A stretch of DNA of 13,539 bases from assembly GCA_025464915.1 (NCBI GenBank), contig JAODNF010000275.1, positions 1 to 13,539 on the forward strand, given 5' to 3'. The position numbers were made by a program, and so were the translations under genes. Under the pieces are notes generated by a model, which did not search any database, was not told the origin of the DNA, and saw nothing but the letters and a program-made list of their open reading frames with translations. Shown piece after piece: positions 1 to 6,554 of this stretch; positions within the stretch are counted from its first letter, which is position 1, and every line of letters begins with the position of its first letter. The DNA is from Frankiales bacterium (GTDB taxonomy: Bacteria; Actinomycetota; Actinomycetes; Mycobacteriales; SCTD01).

Positions 1-8
1 AGTACGAG

Positions 9-22
9 CGAACGATCGTTCG
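9..22. promoter_or_regulatory. Palindromic operator, copy 1 (probable TetR site)
   Basis: A perfect 14-base inverted repeat, CGAACGATCGTTCG. Its 12-base core GAACGATCGTTC recurs at 103-114 just before the TetR gene. This copy lies directly downstream of the -10 box of a divergent minus-strand promoter (31-60), where a bound repressor would block initiation or early elongation. The regulated divergent gene is outside the window. Binding by the adjacent TetR protein is inferred from position and symmetry. Confidence 0.75.
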
Positions 23-30
23 TAAAAGAA

Positions 31-60
31 ACGCTACCGAGAGCAGAATGAGGCTGTCAA
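31..60 (-). promoter_or_regulatory. Divergent promoter pointing off the left edge
   Basis: On the minus strand there is a perfect -35 TTGACA (60 to 55), an 18-base spacer and a -10 TAGCGT (36 to 31), which fits the actinobacterial TANNNT form. Transcription would start near position 24, immediately before operator copy 1. The arrangement implies a TetR-repressed gene or operon transcribed leftward, beyond the window. Confidence 0.65.
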
Positions 61-102
61 GCGGCGTCCAGGCGGATTCCCGGCGCTACTCTTCCGTCCG
101 AC

Positions 103-114
103 GAACGATCGTTC
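103..114. promoter_or_regulatory. Palindromic operator, copy 2 (probable TetR autoregulation)
   Basis: The 12-base palindrome GAACGATCGTTC lies 28 bases before the chosen TetR start codon and repeats the core of the site at 9-22. A weak plus-strand -10 (TACTCT, 86-91) sits just upstream, so the operator would again fall near the transcription start; no good -35 accompanies it. Autorepression is inferred. Confidence 0.7.
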
Positions 115-142
115 TTTGACATGATGGCGGAAGGCTGGCTCA

Positions 143-823
143 ATGGTGAGCATGTCCCCCGCCCCCCAGGCCTCCGAGGTCGCGGCCGACCCAGACATCC
201 CGAGGTGGCAGGTCGGGTTCGCTCCCGACGCGCTTCCGGACACGCCCAGCCTCACGCTCGGGCAGCGCAGGGTCCTGCAGGGTTGCGTGCAGCTGTTCGC
301 GGAGCAGGGCTTCTCGGGCAGCTCCGTGCGCGACATCGCTGCTGCTTCAGGGCTGCAGCCGGCCAGCCTCTACAACCACTTCGCGTCCAAGGACGCCATG
401 CTCCACACCCTGATGCTGATCGGCCACGAGCACCACGCCGATCAGATCCTGCGCGCAGTTCTCGCCTCCTCCGGGGCGGCGGAGGAGCAGATGCGCTCCC
501 TGGTCAGCGCCCATGTGCGGGTGCACTGCGAGTACTCGCGGCTCGCTCTCGTCGTCAACCGAGAGGAGGCGTTCCTCGCACCGGACGTGCGTCACCAGAT
601 CGCCGCGATCCGCGACCGTTCCGGGAAGATCACCAGCGACATCGTGGAGCGCGGAGCTCGGGCCGGCGCCTTCACCCCAGTGGGGCCGCAGGCCACGATG
701 CTGGCACTGGCCGGTCTCGGACTGGACGCCGCACGCTGGTTTCCCTACCAGAGCGACATCAGCGTGGACGAGCTGGCCAGCAACTACGCCCTGCTCGCTT
801 TGAGGATGCTTGGCGTCCGCTGA
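143..823 (+). CDS. TetR/AcrR-family transcriptional regulator
   Basis: A 226-residue one-component repressor. The TetR_N helix-turn-helix is clear at residues 41-90: a first helix with LFAEQGFSGSSVRDIA, then the recognition segment SGLQPASLYNHFASKD. The ligand domain (about 100-226) ends with a pattern, LALAGLGLDAARWF followed by ISVDELASNYALLALRMLG, that resembles the C-terminal domain of KstR2-type, acyl-CoA-responsive regulators. The family comparison is from memory and the ligand is inferred. About 35 residues precede the DNA-binding domain, slightly longer than usual. The ATG at 143 was chosen because GGAAGG lies 8 bases upstream; ATG at 152 is an alternative. Paired operators at 9-22 and 103-114 suggest it controls itself and a divergent lipid- or acid-metabolism gene outside the window. 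It converges with the solute-binding protein gene, leaving 54 bases. Confidence 0.93.
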   Translation: MVSMSPAPQASEVAADPDIPRWQVGFAPDALPDTPSLTLGQRRVLQGCVQLFAEQGFSGSSVRDIAAASGLQPASLYNHFASKDAMLHTLMLIGHEHHADQILRAVLASSGAAEEQMRSLVSAHVRVHCEYSRLALVVNREEAFLAPDVRHQIAAIRDRSGKITSDIVERGARAGAFTPVGPQATMLALAGLGLDAARWFPYQSDISVDELASNYALLALRMLGVR

Positions 824-828
824 CCGTC

Positions 829-861
829 GGCGGGCGCCTGCCAGCTTCGCGGTGTCACACC
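829..861. terminator. Possible weak bidirectional terminator region
   Basis: The 54-base gap between two converging genes holds a GC-rich hairpin (829-842, five pairs including one G-U, four-base loop) and a short palindrome GGTGTCACACC (851-861). There is no T tract, so factor-independent termination is doubtful. The location between converging stop codons is the main support. Confidence 0.2.
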
Positions 862-877
862 CGGATCGCCGCGTTCC

Positions 878-2428
878 TCAGCGCACGGTCACGTTGGCCA
901 GGTCCACGGCCCCGCCGAAGGCGAGCGCGGCGTGGGCGTCGGCGACGCGCTTGCCGATCAGCGCCGTTGCCACGCCGTAGTACCGCGGCACCACGATCGC
1001 CTCCTCCATCAGCCGCCGGTCCAGCGCCGCCCACCGCATCGCGCTGCCGTCGACCAGGGCCGACCGGACCTGCGCGTCGAAGGACGGGTCGCAGTGCTCG
1101 CTGACGTTGTGGTTGTCACGGGCCGTCAGCGCCGCGCAGGTGAACAGCTGCGGCAGGTAGGCCGAGGGCGTCAGCCAGTCCGGTGACCAGGCGTAGCCGG
1201 CGAGGTCCGGCGCCTTGGCCCCGATGGTCGGGTAGTACCGCGCCGGCGCGACGGTAGTGACCTTCACGGTGAAGCCCGACGGCGCCAAGGCGGCGACCAG
1301 CGCGTCCGCCGTGGCCGTGCTCGAGCTGGGTACGACGGTGGTGACGGCGACGCCGAGCGGGTAACCGGCGTTGGTGAGCATCTGCTTGGCACGCAAGGGA
1401 TCCCCGGCGTACTTGAGCTTCTTCTGACCGTAGAAGTCGTCGTCGAGGTGCGCGTCCAGGAAGGGTGGAAGGACGTCGGTGGCGAAGTCGCCGACGGCCG
1501 CTCCACCGGCAACGGCGCGGGCGGCGGCGAGCGGGTAGGCGACCTCGAACGCCTGCCGGACCTTCACGTCGGAGAACGGCCCCGTCCGGGTGTTCATCGT
1601 CGTGAACAGCACCGATCCGTCGAGCCCGTGCAGGACGTGCTGCTTCGGTGCCGTGGTCGTGACCTCGAGCTGGTGCTTGTCGGTGACGGCGAACGCGTCG
1701 GTGCCGGAGCCCGCGGCGAGGCGGCGGTCGATGGTCACCCCCTCGAGACCGAGCTCACCGTCGATCTCGTCGGGCTGCGCGCGCACCACCCTGTCGCCGA
1801 CGTAGGCCTCGTTGCGGACCAGCCGGAAGGACACTCCCGCCTTGAGGTGGTCGACGCGGTAGGGGCCGCTCGCCAGGACTCCCTTGGCCGGCACGGGCGC
1901 GAAGGCCGGCAGCGTCGCCACCTGGTCGGCGTCGGCGAACGGCTGCGCGAACGTCAGCACCACGGACGGGCCGGACGCCGTCGCCGTCGCGCCACCCGTC
2001 GGGGCGTGCAGGGCGAGCGCGCGGCGGAACCCACGGACCACATCGCCTGGTACGACAGGGGTTCCGTCCTCGTACACCGCGTCCGCGCGGAGGGCGAAGG
2101 TCCACGTGCGCCCACCCCGGCTTGACACTCCGGGCGACGAGGCGAGGTCCGGGACGACCGACCTGCCGTCGTCGCCGTAGGTCATGAGTGAGCGGTAGAG
2201 CAGCCGGCCGACGTTGCGATCATGCGGTGTGGTGAGCCGCGCAGGGTCGAGCGTGGGGAAGGTGCTCTCGGTGAGCAGGTGCAAGACCCCTGCGGCGCCG
2301 ACCGGTGCTGTCGACGGCTCCGGCGAGCCCGCCGGTGAGGCACCCGAGGACACCGCGGCGAGCGCCCCGCCGCCCGCGACGAGGGCCACGCCAAGGAGCA
2401 GCGCCGCTCCCCGGATCCCTTGTCTCAC
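878..2428 (-). CDS. ABC transporter substrate-binding protein, family 5 (SBP_bac_5)
   Basis: A 516-residue exported solute receptor of the oligopeptide/dipeptide/nickel class. The N-terminus is a Sec-type signal (MRQGIRGAALLLGVALVAGG, then AALAA-like residues) without a lipobox cysteine, unusual for a Gram-positive receptor, which is normally a lipoprotein. The mature part starts with the family signature: a TFPTLDPARLTT stretch, NVGRLLYRSLMTYGDDG, a WTFALRADAVYEDGTPV strand and a late segment FSDVKVRQAFEVAYPL (substrate-lobe region). No permease or ATPase gene lies beside it, so it is an orphan receptor here and its ligand cannot be told. The start is GTG with no Shine-Dalgarno sequence but TAGGTT exactly 7 bases upstream, suggesting a leaderless mRNA. 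It converges on the TetR gene. Confidence 0.9.
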   Translation of the reverse strand: MRQGIRGAALLLGVALVAGGGALAAVSSGASPAGSPEPSTAPVGAAGVLHLLTESTFPTLDPARLTTPHDRNVGRLLYRSLMTYGDDGRSVVPDLASSPGVSSRGGRTWTFALRADAVYEDGTPVVPGDVVRGFRRALALHAPTGGATATASGPSVVLTFAQPFADADQVATLPAFAPVPAKGVLASGPYRVDHLKAGVSFRLVRNEAYVGDRVVRAQPDEIDGELGLEGVTIDRRLAAGSGTDAFAVTDKHQLEVTTTAPKQHVLHGLDGSVLFTTMNTRTGPFSDVKVRQAFEVAYPLAAARAVAGGAAVGDFATDVLPPFLDAHLDDDFYGQKKLKYAGDPLRAKQMLTNAGYPLGVAVTTVVPSSSTATADALVAALAPSGFTVKVTTVAPARYYPTIGAKAPDLAGYAWSPDWLTPSAYLPQLFTCAALTARDNHNVSEHCDPSFDAQVRSALVDGSAMRWAALDRRLMEEAIVVPRYYGVATALIGKRVADAHAALAFGGAVDLANVTVR

Positions 2429-2435
2429 CGGAACG

Positions 2436-2441
2436 AACCTA
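2436..2441 (-). promoter_or_regulatory. -10 box for a leaderless solute-binding protein mRNA
   Basis: TAGGTT on the minus strand, followed by 7 bases and then the GTG start at 2428. A transcript initiating at the usual distance would begin at or next to the start codon. No Shine-Dalgarno sequence and no convincing -35 box are visible. The same TANNNT-N7-GTG layout occurs at 3957 and 12633. Confidence 0.5.
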
Positions 2442-2496
2442 CCGGCGTCACCCGGAGCCGGGAGGCCGCCCCGGTCGCCGGTGGCGAGCCTGCCCG

Positions 2497-2521
2497 GGAA
2501 ATCACAGACATGTCATTCGTT
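2497..2521 (+). promoter_or_regulatory. Possible ECF-sigma-type promoter for the 65-residue gene
   Basis: GGAAA (2497-2501), 16 bases, then CGTT (2518-2521) resembles ECF sigma promoters (GGAAC, about 16 bases, CGTT/CGTC). The spacer holds the perfect palindrome GACATGTC (2507-2514). The transcript would have a leader of about 43 bases containing two hairpins. This is a short, degenerate match that could arise by chance. Confidence 0.22.
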
Positions 2522-2523
2522 CA

Positions 2524-2561
2524 CCCGTTTGGCCCTACGGGACCCTCGACCTCTGGTCGAG
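2524..2561 (+). promoter_or_regulatory. Two tandem stem-loops in the leader of the 65-residue gene
   Basis: Stem-loop 1 is CCCGT/ACGGG (2524-2528 with 2537-2541, 8-base loop). Stem-loop 2 is CTCGAC/GTCGAG (2545-2550 with 2556-2561, 5-base loop). The AAGG ribosome-binding site (2564-2567) begins two bases after the second stem, and the ATG is at 2571. They could form a translational control element or, at DNA level, operator half-sites. Confidence 0.4.
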
Positions 2562-2570
2562 ACAAGGTGC

Positions 2571-2768
2571 ATGACAGCCCTTCCCCCTGCGCAGTCACGA
2601 TCTGGCTACCTGTCGTGGTGCCTGCTCGAGGACGGCATCCCGTCGACGCTGCTCATCGACCTGCTCGACCCGGAGGGGATGAAGCTCGCCCTCGCCGGCG
2701 AGTGCACGCCTGCCGACGTCAGGAGGACGCCGGCTCCCGCTCCTGCACGGCACGTCCGGTCGGCATGA
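2571..2768 (+). CDS. Small 65-residue protein of unknown function
   Basis: I do not recognise this protein. It starts at ATG 2571 with AAGG four bases upstream. The core, YLSWCLLEDGIPSTLLIDLL followed by DPEGMKLALAGEC, reads as a folded amphipathic segment with two cysteines, not as a shadow translation, and third codon positions there are almost all G or C. The C-terminus is a basic, Pro/Ala-rich tail. No signal peptide or membrane segment is seen, so it is probably cytoplasmic. The last 50 bases overlap the 3' end of the converging glycosyltransferase gene, so part of the tail may be constrained by the other strand. The same frame is open upstream to 2214, but that part is antisense to the solute-binding gene and looks non-coding. 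A size and fold like small regulatory or adaptor proteins is a guess. Confidence 0.6.
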   Translation: MTALPPAQSRSGYLSWCLLEDGIPSTLLIDLLDPEGMKLALAGECTPADVRRTPAPAPARHVRSA

Positions 2769-3957
2769 ACGCAGCCTGCGACCGCAGGAACACGACGAAC
2801 AGCAGCACCAGCAGGGCGGCCCGGCCCCAGACCCCGAGGACGAGCGCCTGGTACGGACGGCCGTAGTCCGGCGCGTCCGTGCTGAGGGCGTAGTACCAGC
2901 GGAACAGGCCGACGTACATCAGCAGGTCGATGGTCATGTAGGCCGCCCACCAGCCCCAGCGCAGCCGGACCAGGCAGAAGAACGGCAGCAGCCACAGGGC
3001 GTACTGCGGGCTGTGCGCCTTGTTGGTCACCATGAACAGCACGAGGATCGCTCCGCAGACCTGCACGAACGGGAAGACCCCCTCGCGCCTCGCCCGGAGC
3101 CACCCGACGCCGCAGGCGATCGCCATCCCGGCGAGCAGCAGCACCGGGATGACCGAGTTGAGCGTGTCGACCGACGGCGGCTTCGTGAAGCCCCAGTACC
3201 AGACCGAGTTGGCCGTGATGTCGGCCGCGCGCTTCTGCTGGAACGCGTACGGCGCCCACCAGCCGTCCGGCGACACGATGATGAAGTAGCCGTTCACGAT
3301 CACGCTCGTCCAGACGAAGGCGCCGAGTGCGCCGGCCACGTTCCGGCGCCGGTGCAGCAGGTCCAGAGCGAGCGGTACGACGAACAGCAGGGGCCAGAAC
3401 TTCAGCCAGCCGCCCACGGCGAGCAGCGCACCAGCCAGGACGAAGCGCTCGCGCCACCAGTAGTAGAAGGCCGCGGTCGTCGCGCAGACGACCAGCAGGT
3501 CCCAGTTGTGGAACGAGTACCAGATGAGAGGTGGCGCCAGCGCGTAGAGCAGCGCCCGCCACCGCACCATCCTGGAGAGCATCCAGACCGTGAGGAAGCT
3601 GAAGGGCGCGAGCAGCAGGGCCGTGAGCGCGAGGTAGCCGCTGTCGGTGTCCACGAACAGCGCCGGGAACCAGGCGAACAGCCCGGTGAGCACGGGGTAC
3701 TCGAGGGTGCCGCCGGTCAGGTCGTAGGACCCGTCCTGGTGCGTCACGAGCTTGCCGTGGAGGTAGGGGAACTGGTGCTGGTCGAGGTGCCGGTTCCAGA
3801 ACAGGACCTGGATGTCGTTGCTGCACAGGTCCTTGTCGCGCTTGGCGTTGTAGTTGTCCACGCCCCCGCAGGGCGCCTTCAGCAGGTAGCCGCAGACCGT
3901 GAACACGCCCACCGCCACGAGCAGCACCGCGAGCAGGCGGCGGGCAGCGACGTTCAC
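2719..3957 (-). CDS. GT-C-type membrane glycosyltransferase (GT87/DUF2029-like)
   Basis: A 412-residue polytopic membrane protein with roughly ten hydrophobic segments, starting with VLLVAVGVFTVCGYLL. It fits the GT87 polyprenyl-phosphate-mannose-dependent transferases: an extracytoplasmic loop after the first helix (residues 30-85, three cysteines), TLEYPVLTG (84-92), NWDLL (151-155), WLKFWPLL (184-191) and the late NKAHSPQY motif (312-319). Relatives transfer mannose or arabinose to lipid or cell-wall acceptors outside the membrane; the acceptor here is unknown. The C-terminal tail is cytoplasmic or disordered. The gene follows apbE by 10 bases on the same strand and may be cotranscribed, but TAGCGT exactly 7 bases before its GTG also suggests its own leaderless promoter. 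Its 3' end overlaps the small gene at 2571-2768 by 50 bases. Confidence 0.82.
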   Translation of the reverse strand: MNVAARRLLAVLLVAVGVFTVCGYLLKAPCGGVDNYNAKRDKDLCSNDIQVLFWNRHLDQHQFPYLHGKLVTHQDGSYDLTGGTLEYPVLTGLFAWFPALFVDTDSGYLALTALLLAPFSFLTVWMLSRMVRWRALLYALAPPLIWYSFHNWDLLVVCATTAAFYYWWRERFVLAGALLAVGGWLKFWPLLFVVPLALDLLHRRRNVAGALGAFVWTSVIVNGYFIIVSPDGWWAPYAFQQKRAADITANSVWYWGFTKPPSVDTLNSVIPVLLLAGMAIACGVGWLRARREGVFPFVQVCGAILVLFMVTNKAHSPQYALWLLPFFCLVRLRWGWWAAYMTIDLLMYVGLFRWYYALSTDAPDYGRPYQALVLGVWGRAALLVLLFVVFLRSQAAFMPTGRAVQEREPASS

Positions 3958-3964
3958 TCCGCCG

Positions 3965-3970
3965 ACGCTA
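3965..3970 (-). promoter_or_regulatory. -10 box for leaderless glycosyltransferase mRNA, overlapping the apbE stop
   Basis: TAGCGT on the minus strand, then 7 bases, then GTG at 3957. The first three bases are the TAG stop codon of apbE, so one element would end one reading frame and promote the next gene. No good -35 box is seen. The same hexamer occurs at 31-36 and 12620-12625. Confidence 0.42.
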
Positions 3971-4696
3971 GCCCGTCCGCGTCACCGTTCCCTGCAGGTC
4001 GACGACGATGCCCCCTAGCCGCTGAGCCCGGAGCCAGTCCAGTGCGCCCTGGCCCTTCACGAACGCAGCAGTGGCGGCCACGTCGACCCAGGCCAGCGAC
4101 GGCCCGGTGACGGTCACGCTCGCGAGCGCGCGGGCAGGCTCACCGGTCCCCGGCTCGACGAGGTGCGCGCCCCGCTCCGCGGTGCCAGACGTCGCGACGG
4201 CGAGGTCCGTGCCCTCGATGGTCGTGAGGACCCGCGTGGGGTCGAAGGGGTCGGCGATGCCGACCCGCCACGGGCGTCCGGGTGCGGCCGCACCGGCGAG
4301 CTGCATGTCGCCGCCGCCGCTCACCGCGTGGTTCGCGCTGCCGTGCTCGCGCAGGATGCCGCTGGCCCACTCGACCGCCCAGCCCTTCACCAGGCCGCTC
4401 GGGTCGAGTCCCCCGGGCAGGTGCGCGGAGAAGGCACCGTCCGTCTCGCGCTCATAGCGCTCGCAGAGCGAGAGCACCTCGTCGACCAGCGGGTCGTGCA
4501 CGTCCTCGCCACGGCGCAGCCGGCTGACGGCAGAGTCCGGGCGGTAGGTGCTGAACGTCGCGTCGACCTGGTGCAGCCACCCGACGGCGTCAGCGATGGC
4601 CTCCGTCCAGTCGCCCTCGTCGGCGACGGCGAAGCTGAAGACGGTCCCCATGCAGTGCTCGACGTGCCGGGTCGGCCGGGCGGCGGTCACCGTCAC
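3968..4696 (-). CDS. apbE: FAD:protein FMN transferase ApbE
   Basis: A 242-residue flavinyltransferase that moves FMN from FAD to a Ser/Thr of a target protein. Family landmarks appear in order: MGTVFSF (16-22), FSTYRPDSAVSRL (48-60), LDPSGLVKGWAVEWA (97-111), SGGGDMQLAG (126-135), VATSGTAERGAHLVEPGTG (168-186, the FAD-site region) and VDVAATAAF (204-212), whose Asp and Thr match the Mg-binding DxxxT element. The start is GTG at 4696, giving a four-base GTGA overlap with the stop of the upstream FMN-binding gene, so translation is probably coupled. The likely substrate is that neighbour, which carries SGATYT. The protein is shorter than the exported lipoprotein ApbE of Gram-negative bacteria and has only 15 residues before MGT, with no signal peptide or lipobox. 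Where it meets an exported target is therefore unclear. Confidence 0.93.
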   Translation of the reverse strand: MTVTAARPTRHVEHCMGTVFSFAVADEGDWTEAIADAVGWLHQVDATFSTYRPDSAVSRLRRGEDVHDPLVDEVLSLCERYERETDGAFSAHLPGGLDPSGLVKGWAVEWASGILREHGSANHAVSGGGDMQLAGAAAPGRPWRVGIADPFDPTRVLTTIEGTDLAVATSGTAERGAHLVEPGTGEPARALASVTVTGPSLAWVDVAATAAFVKGQGALDWLRAQRLGGIVVDLQGTVTRTG

Positions 4697-5151
4697 AGCT
4701 TGTCCAGCGCGCTCTGCAGCGAGCCGATGTAGCCCTGGCTGGTGTAGGTGGCGCCGGAGACCATGTCGATGCTCGCGCTGCTCGAGGACACGGCCTCGGA
4801 GTTGAGGGTCGGTACCGCGTAGGAGTTGATCTCCTCGTCCTTGGGGTTGCTCTGCGGGTAGACGACCGCCTTCGCGGCGGTGATCTTGCCGTTCGTCACC
4901 GTGATCGCGACCTGGACCGGACCCCAGCGGGTGTCGACCGAGTCGCCGGTGACTGTCTTCGTCGACGTGGCCGTGGCGGTCTTGGTCGACGTCGTACCGG
5001 CGCTGGCGCTCGCACTGGCGCTCGGTGTGGCGACCGGGCGGTTGACGACGGCCGTGGCCGCTGTGGCGGTGGAGATCGGGTGGGTCTTGAAGGACAGCAG
5101 CATCACCAGCCCGGTGACGGTGCTGACGATCGTGAAGACGACGCGCTTCAT
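4693..5151 (-). CDS. Membrane-anchored FMN-binding domain protein, covalent flavin carrier
   Basis: A 152-residue protein. Residues 1-22 form a hydrophobic signal-anchor (KRVVFTIVSTVTGLVMLLSF). A Ser/Thr/Ala-rich linker follows (about 27-72), then an FMN_bind domain (73-152). The domain contains WGPVQVAITVTNGKI, AVVYPQ and the flavinylation motif SGATYT (132-137) followed by SQGYIGSLQSAL. In NqrC/RnfG-type domains the last Thr of this motif carries FMN by a phosphoester bond; here that is Thr137. The gene sits 23 bases after the ferric-reductase-like gene and overlaps apbE by four bases, giving donor, carrier and modifying enzyme in one unit. GAGAGAGG about 10 bases before the ATG serves as ribosome-binding site. 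The domain probably faces outward and accepts electrons from the reductase. The linker could be a glycosylation target or simply a flexible tether. Confidence 0.9.
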   Translation of the reverse strand: MKRVVFTIVSTVTGLVMLLSFKTHPISTATAATAVVNRPVATPSASASASAGTTSTKTATATSTKTVTGDSVDTRWGPVQVAITVTNGKITAAKAVVYPQSNPKDEEINSYAVPTLNSEAVSSSSASIDMVSGATYTSQGYIGSLQSALDKL

Positions 5152-5174
5152 GGGGTCAGGGCCTCTCTCGGAAC

Positions 5175-6554
5175 TCAGAAGGTGAAGGACTCGTGGTGGA
5201 TGCGCTGGCGCGGGATGCCCGCTGCGCGCAGCGACGAGACGACTGCCTCGGTCATGCCGTCGGGACCGCAGACGAAGACGTCGTGCCCGGCCAGGTCGGG
5301 GACGTTGCGGGTGAGCACCTCGGTGCTGAGCGGGTCACCGCCGAGCTCGGCGCGGGTGCCGGTCACCAGGTGCAGTCGCGCTCCGCGTTGCGCGGCCAGC
5401 GCCTCGAGCTCGGCGCGGAAGACCACGTCGTCGGCGCTGCTCGCGCGGTAGACGAGCGTCAGCTCGCCCGGGTCCGCCGGCAGGGTCTGGAACATCGCCC
5501 GCAGCGGCGTGATACCGACCCCGCCGGCGACGAGGAGCACCTTGCGCCGGGTACGGCGGGCGGCGGTCATGGCGCCGTAGGGCCCCTCGGTCACGACCCG
5601 CGTCCCGGGCGTCAGGGCCGCGAGTGCACGGCTGTGCGAGCCAAGGTCCTTGACCGTGATCCGCAGCTTGTCCGGGTGCACCGGCGCCGAGAGCGAGTAC
5701 GGCGACGACACCCACCACAGGTCCTTGGTGAGGAAGCGGAAGCGGAAGAACTGCCCCGCCTCCGCGTGCAGCTCGTCGAGGTGCAGACCGTGGAGCACGA
5801 CGCTCACGGTGTCGGCGGACTCGCGCACCACGCGGTCTACGCGCAGCTGGTGGCGCCTCGCCTGCCGGACCGGCGTGGCGAACCGGTACCAGAGGATCGC
5901 GCCACCGACCGCCGCGTAGAGCAGGCTCCACGCCCACCGCGCCGTCGGGTTGCTCATGAACTCGGCGCCCGTCGCGAACTGGTGGCTGAAGGCGAGGGCG
6001 ATCGCCAGGTAGGTGTAGAGGTGCAGGTAGAACCAGGTCTCGTACCTCATGCGCCTGCGGGCAGCACGGGCCGAGGTGATGCCGACCCCGACGAGCAGCA
6101 GCCCGGCGACGGTCCCCATCAGGACGTCGGGGTAGCTGAGCAGCAGCGTCTTGCCCTCGGCGACCGGGTTGGTGTGCGCGGCAACCGCGTAGCCCCAGGT
6201 GATGAGCAGGCCGTGGGCGACGACGAGCGAGACGGCGTACCGCCCGCCCATCGCGTGCCACCTCGCCAGCCGGTCGGCGCCGATCCCCCGCTCCAGCGGC
6301 GGCATCCTCGCCATCAGGGCCACGAGCACGACCATCGCGTAGCCCGCGAGCAGGCCGGTGATGCGACCTGCGTTGGTGAGCCAGTCGCCCAGCCCCGACA
6401 CCGAGGGCGTGTTCTGCCACCAGAGCCCGATGCACCCGACAGCGCCCAGGGCGATCAGGCCGAGGACGAGTCCAGGGCGCGCCTGGCTGCGGGCGGGAGC
6501 CGCCGCGGAGGCGTCGGGAGCAAGGGCCGTAGGAGGCTCGGCGAGGACGGTCAC
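5175..6554 (-). CDS. Ferric-reductase-like transmembrane FAD/NAD(P) oxidoreductase
   Basis: A 459-residue transmembrane electron carrier. Six or so helices span residues 28-225. Histidines 100, 114, 178 and 191 (ARWHAMGG, VVAHGLL, FYLHLYTYL, AFSHQF) form two pairs 14 and 13 residues apart, the expected bis-heme ligands. An FAD domain follows (about 232-332; QFFRFRFL, SSPYSLSA, EGPYGAMT), then an NAD(P) domain (338-459) with LLVAGGVGITPLRAM, VFVCGPDGM and the C-terminal HHESFTF. The FAD motif has Ser where many relatives have Arg or His before P-[FY]-S. It should oxidise NAD(P)H inside and send electrons to the outer FMN protein encoded next. The start is uncertain. GTG 6554 fits family length and overlaps TGA of a 33-codon ORF; GTG 6662 would add 36 residues. 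The frame stays open to 7049, but that part is antisense to another gene. Confidence 0.9.
   Translation of the reverse strand: MTVLAEPPTALAPDASAAAPARSQARPGLVLGLIALGAVGCIGLWWQNTPSVSGLGDWLTNAGRITGLLAGYAMVVLVALMARMPPLERGIGADRLARWHAMGGRYAVSLVVAHGLLITWGYAVAAHTNPVAEGKTLLLSYPDVLMGTVAGLLLVGVGITSARAARRRMRYETWFYLHLYTYLAIALAFSHQFATGAEFMSNPTARWAWSLLYAAVGGAILWYRFATPVRQARRHQLRVDRVVRESADTVSVVLHGLHLDELHAEAGQFFRFRFLTKDLWWVSSPYSLSAPVHPDKLRITVKDLGSHSRALAALTPGTRVVTEGPYGAMTAARRTRRKVLLVAGGVGITPLRAMFQTLPADPGELTLVYRASSADDVVFRAELEALAAQRGARLHLVTGTRAELGGDPLSTEVLTRNVPDLAGHDVFVCGPDGMTEAVVSSLRAAGIPRQRIHHESFTF

Noticed and set aside
121..1104. Long plus-strand frame of 327 codons overlapping the TetR gene
   Set aside because: The product is an Arg/Pro/Ala-rich shadow translation with no domain; the TetR frame in the same place has full family motifs.
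2606..3826. 406-codon minus-strand frame inside the glycosyltransferase gene
   Set aside because: It is a +1/-1 shadow of the membrane protein gene, rich in Arg and Pro with no hydrophobic helices.
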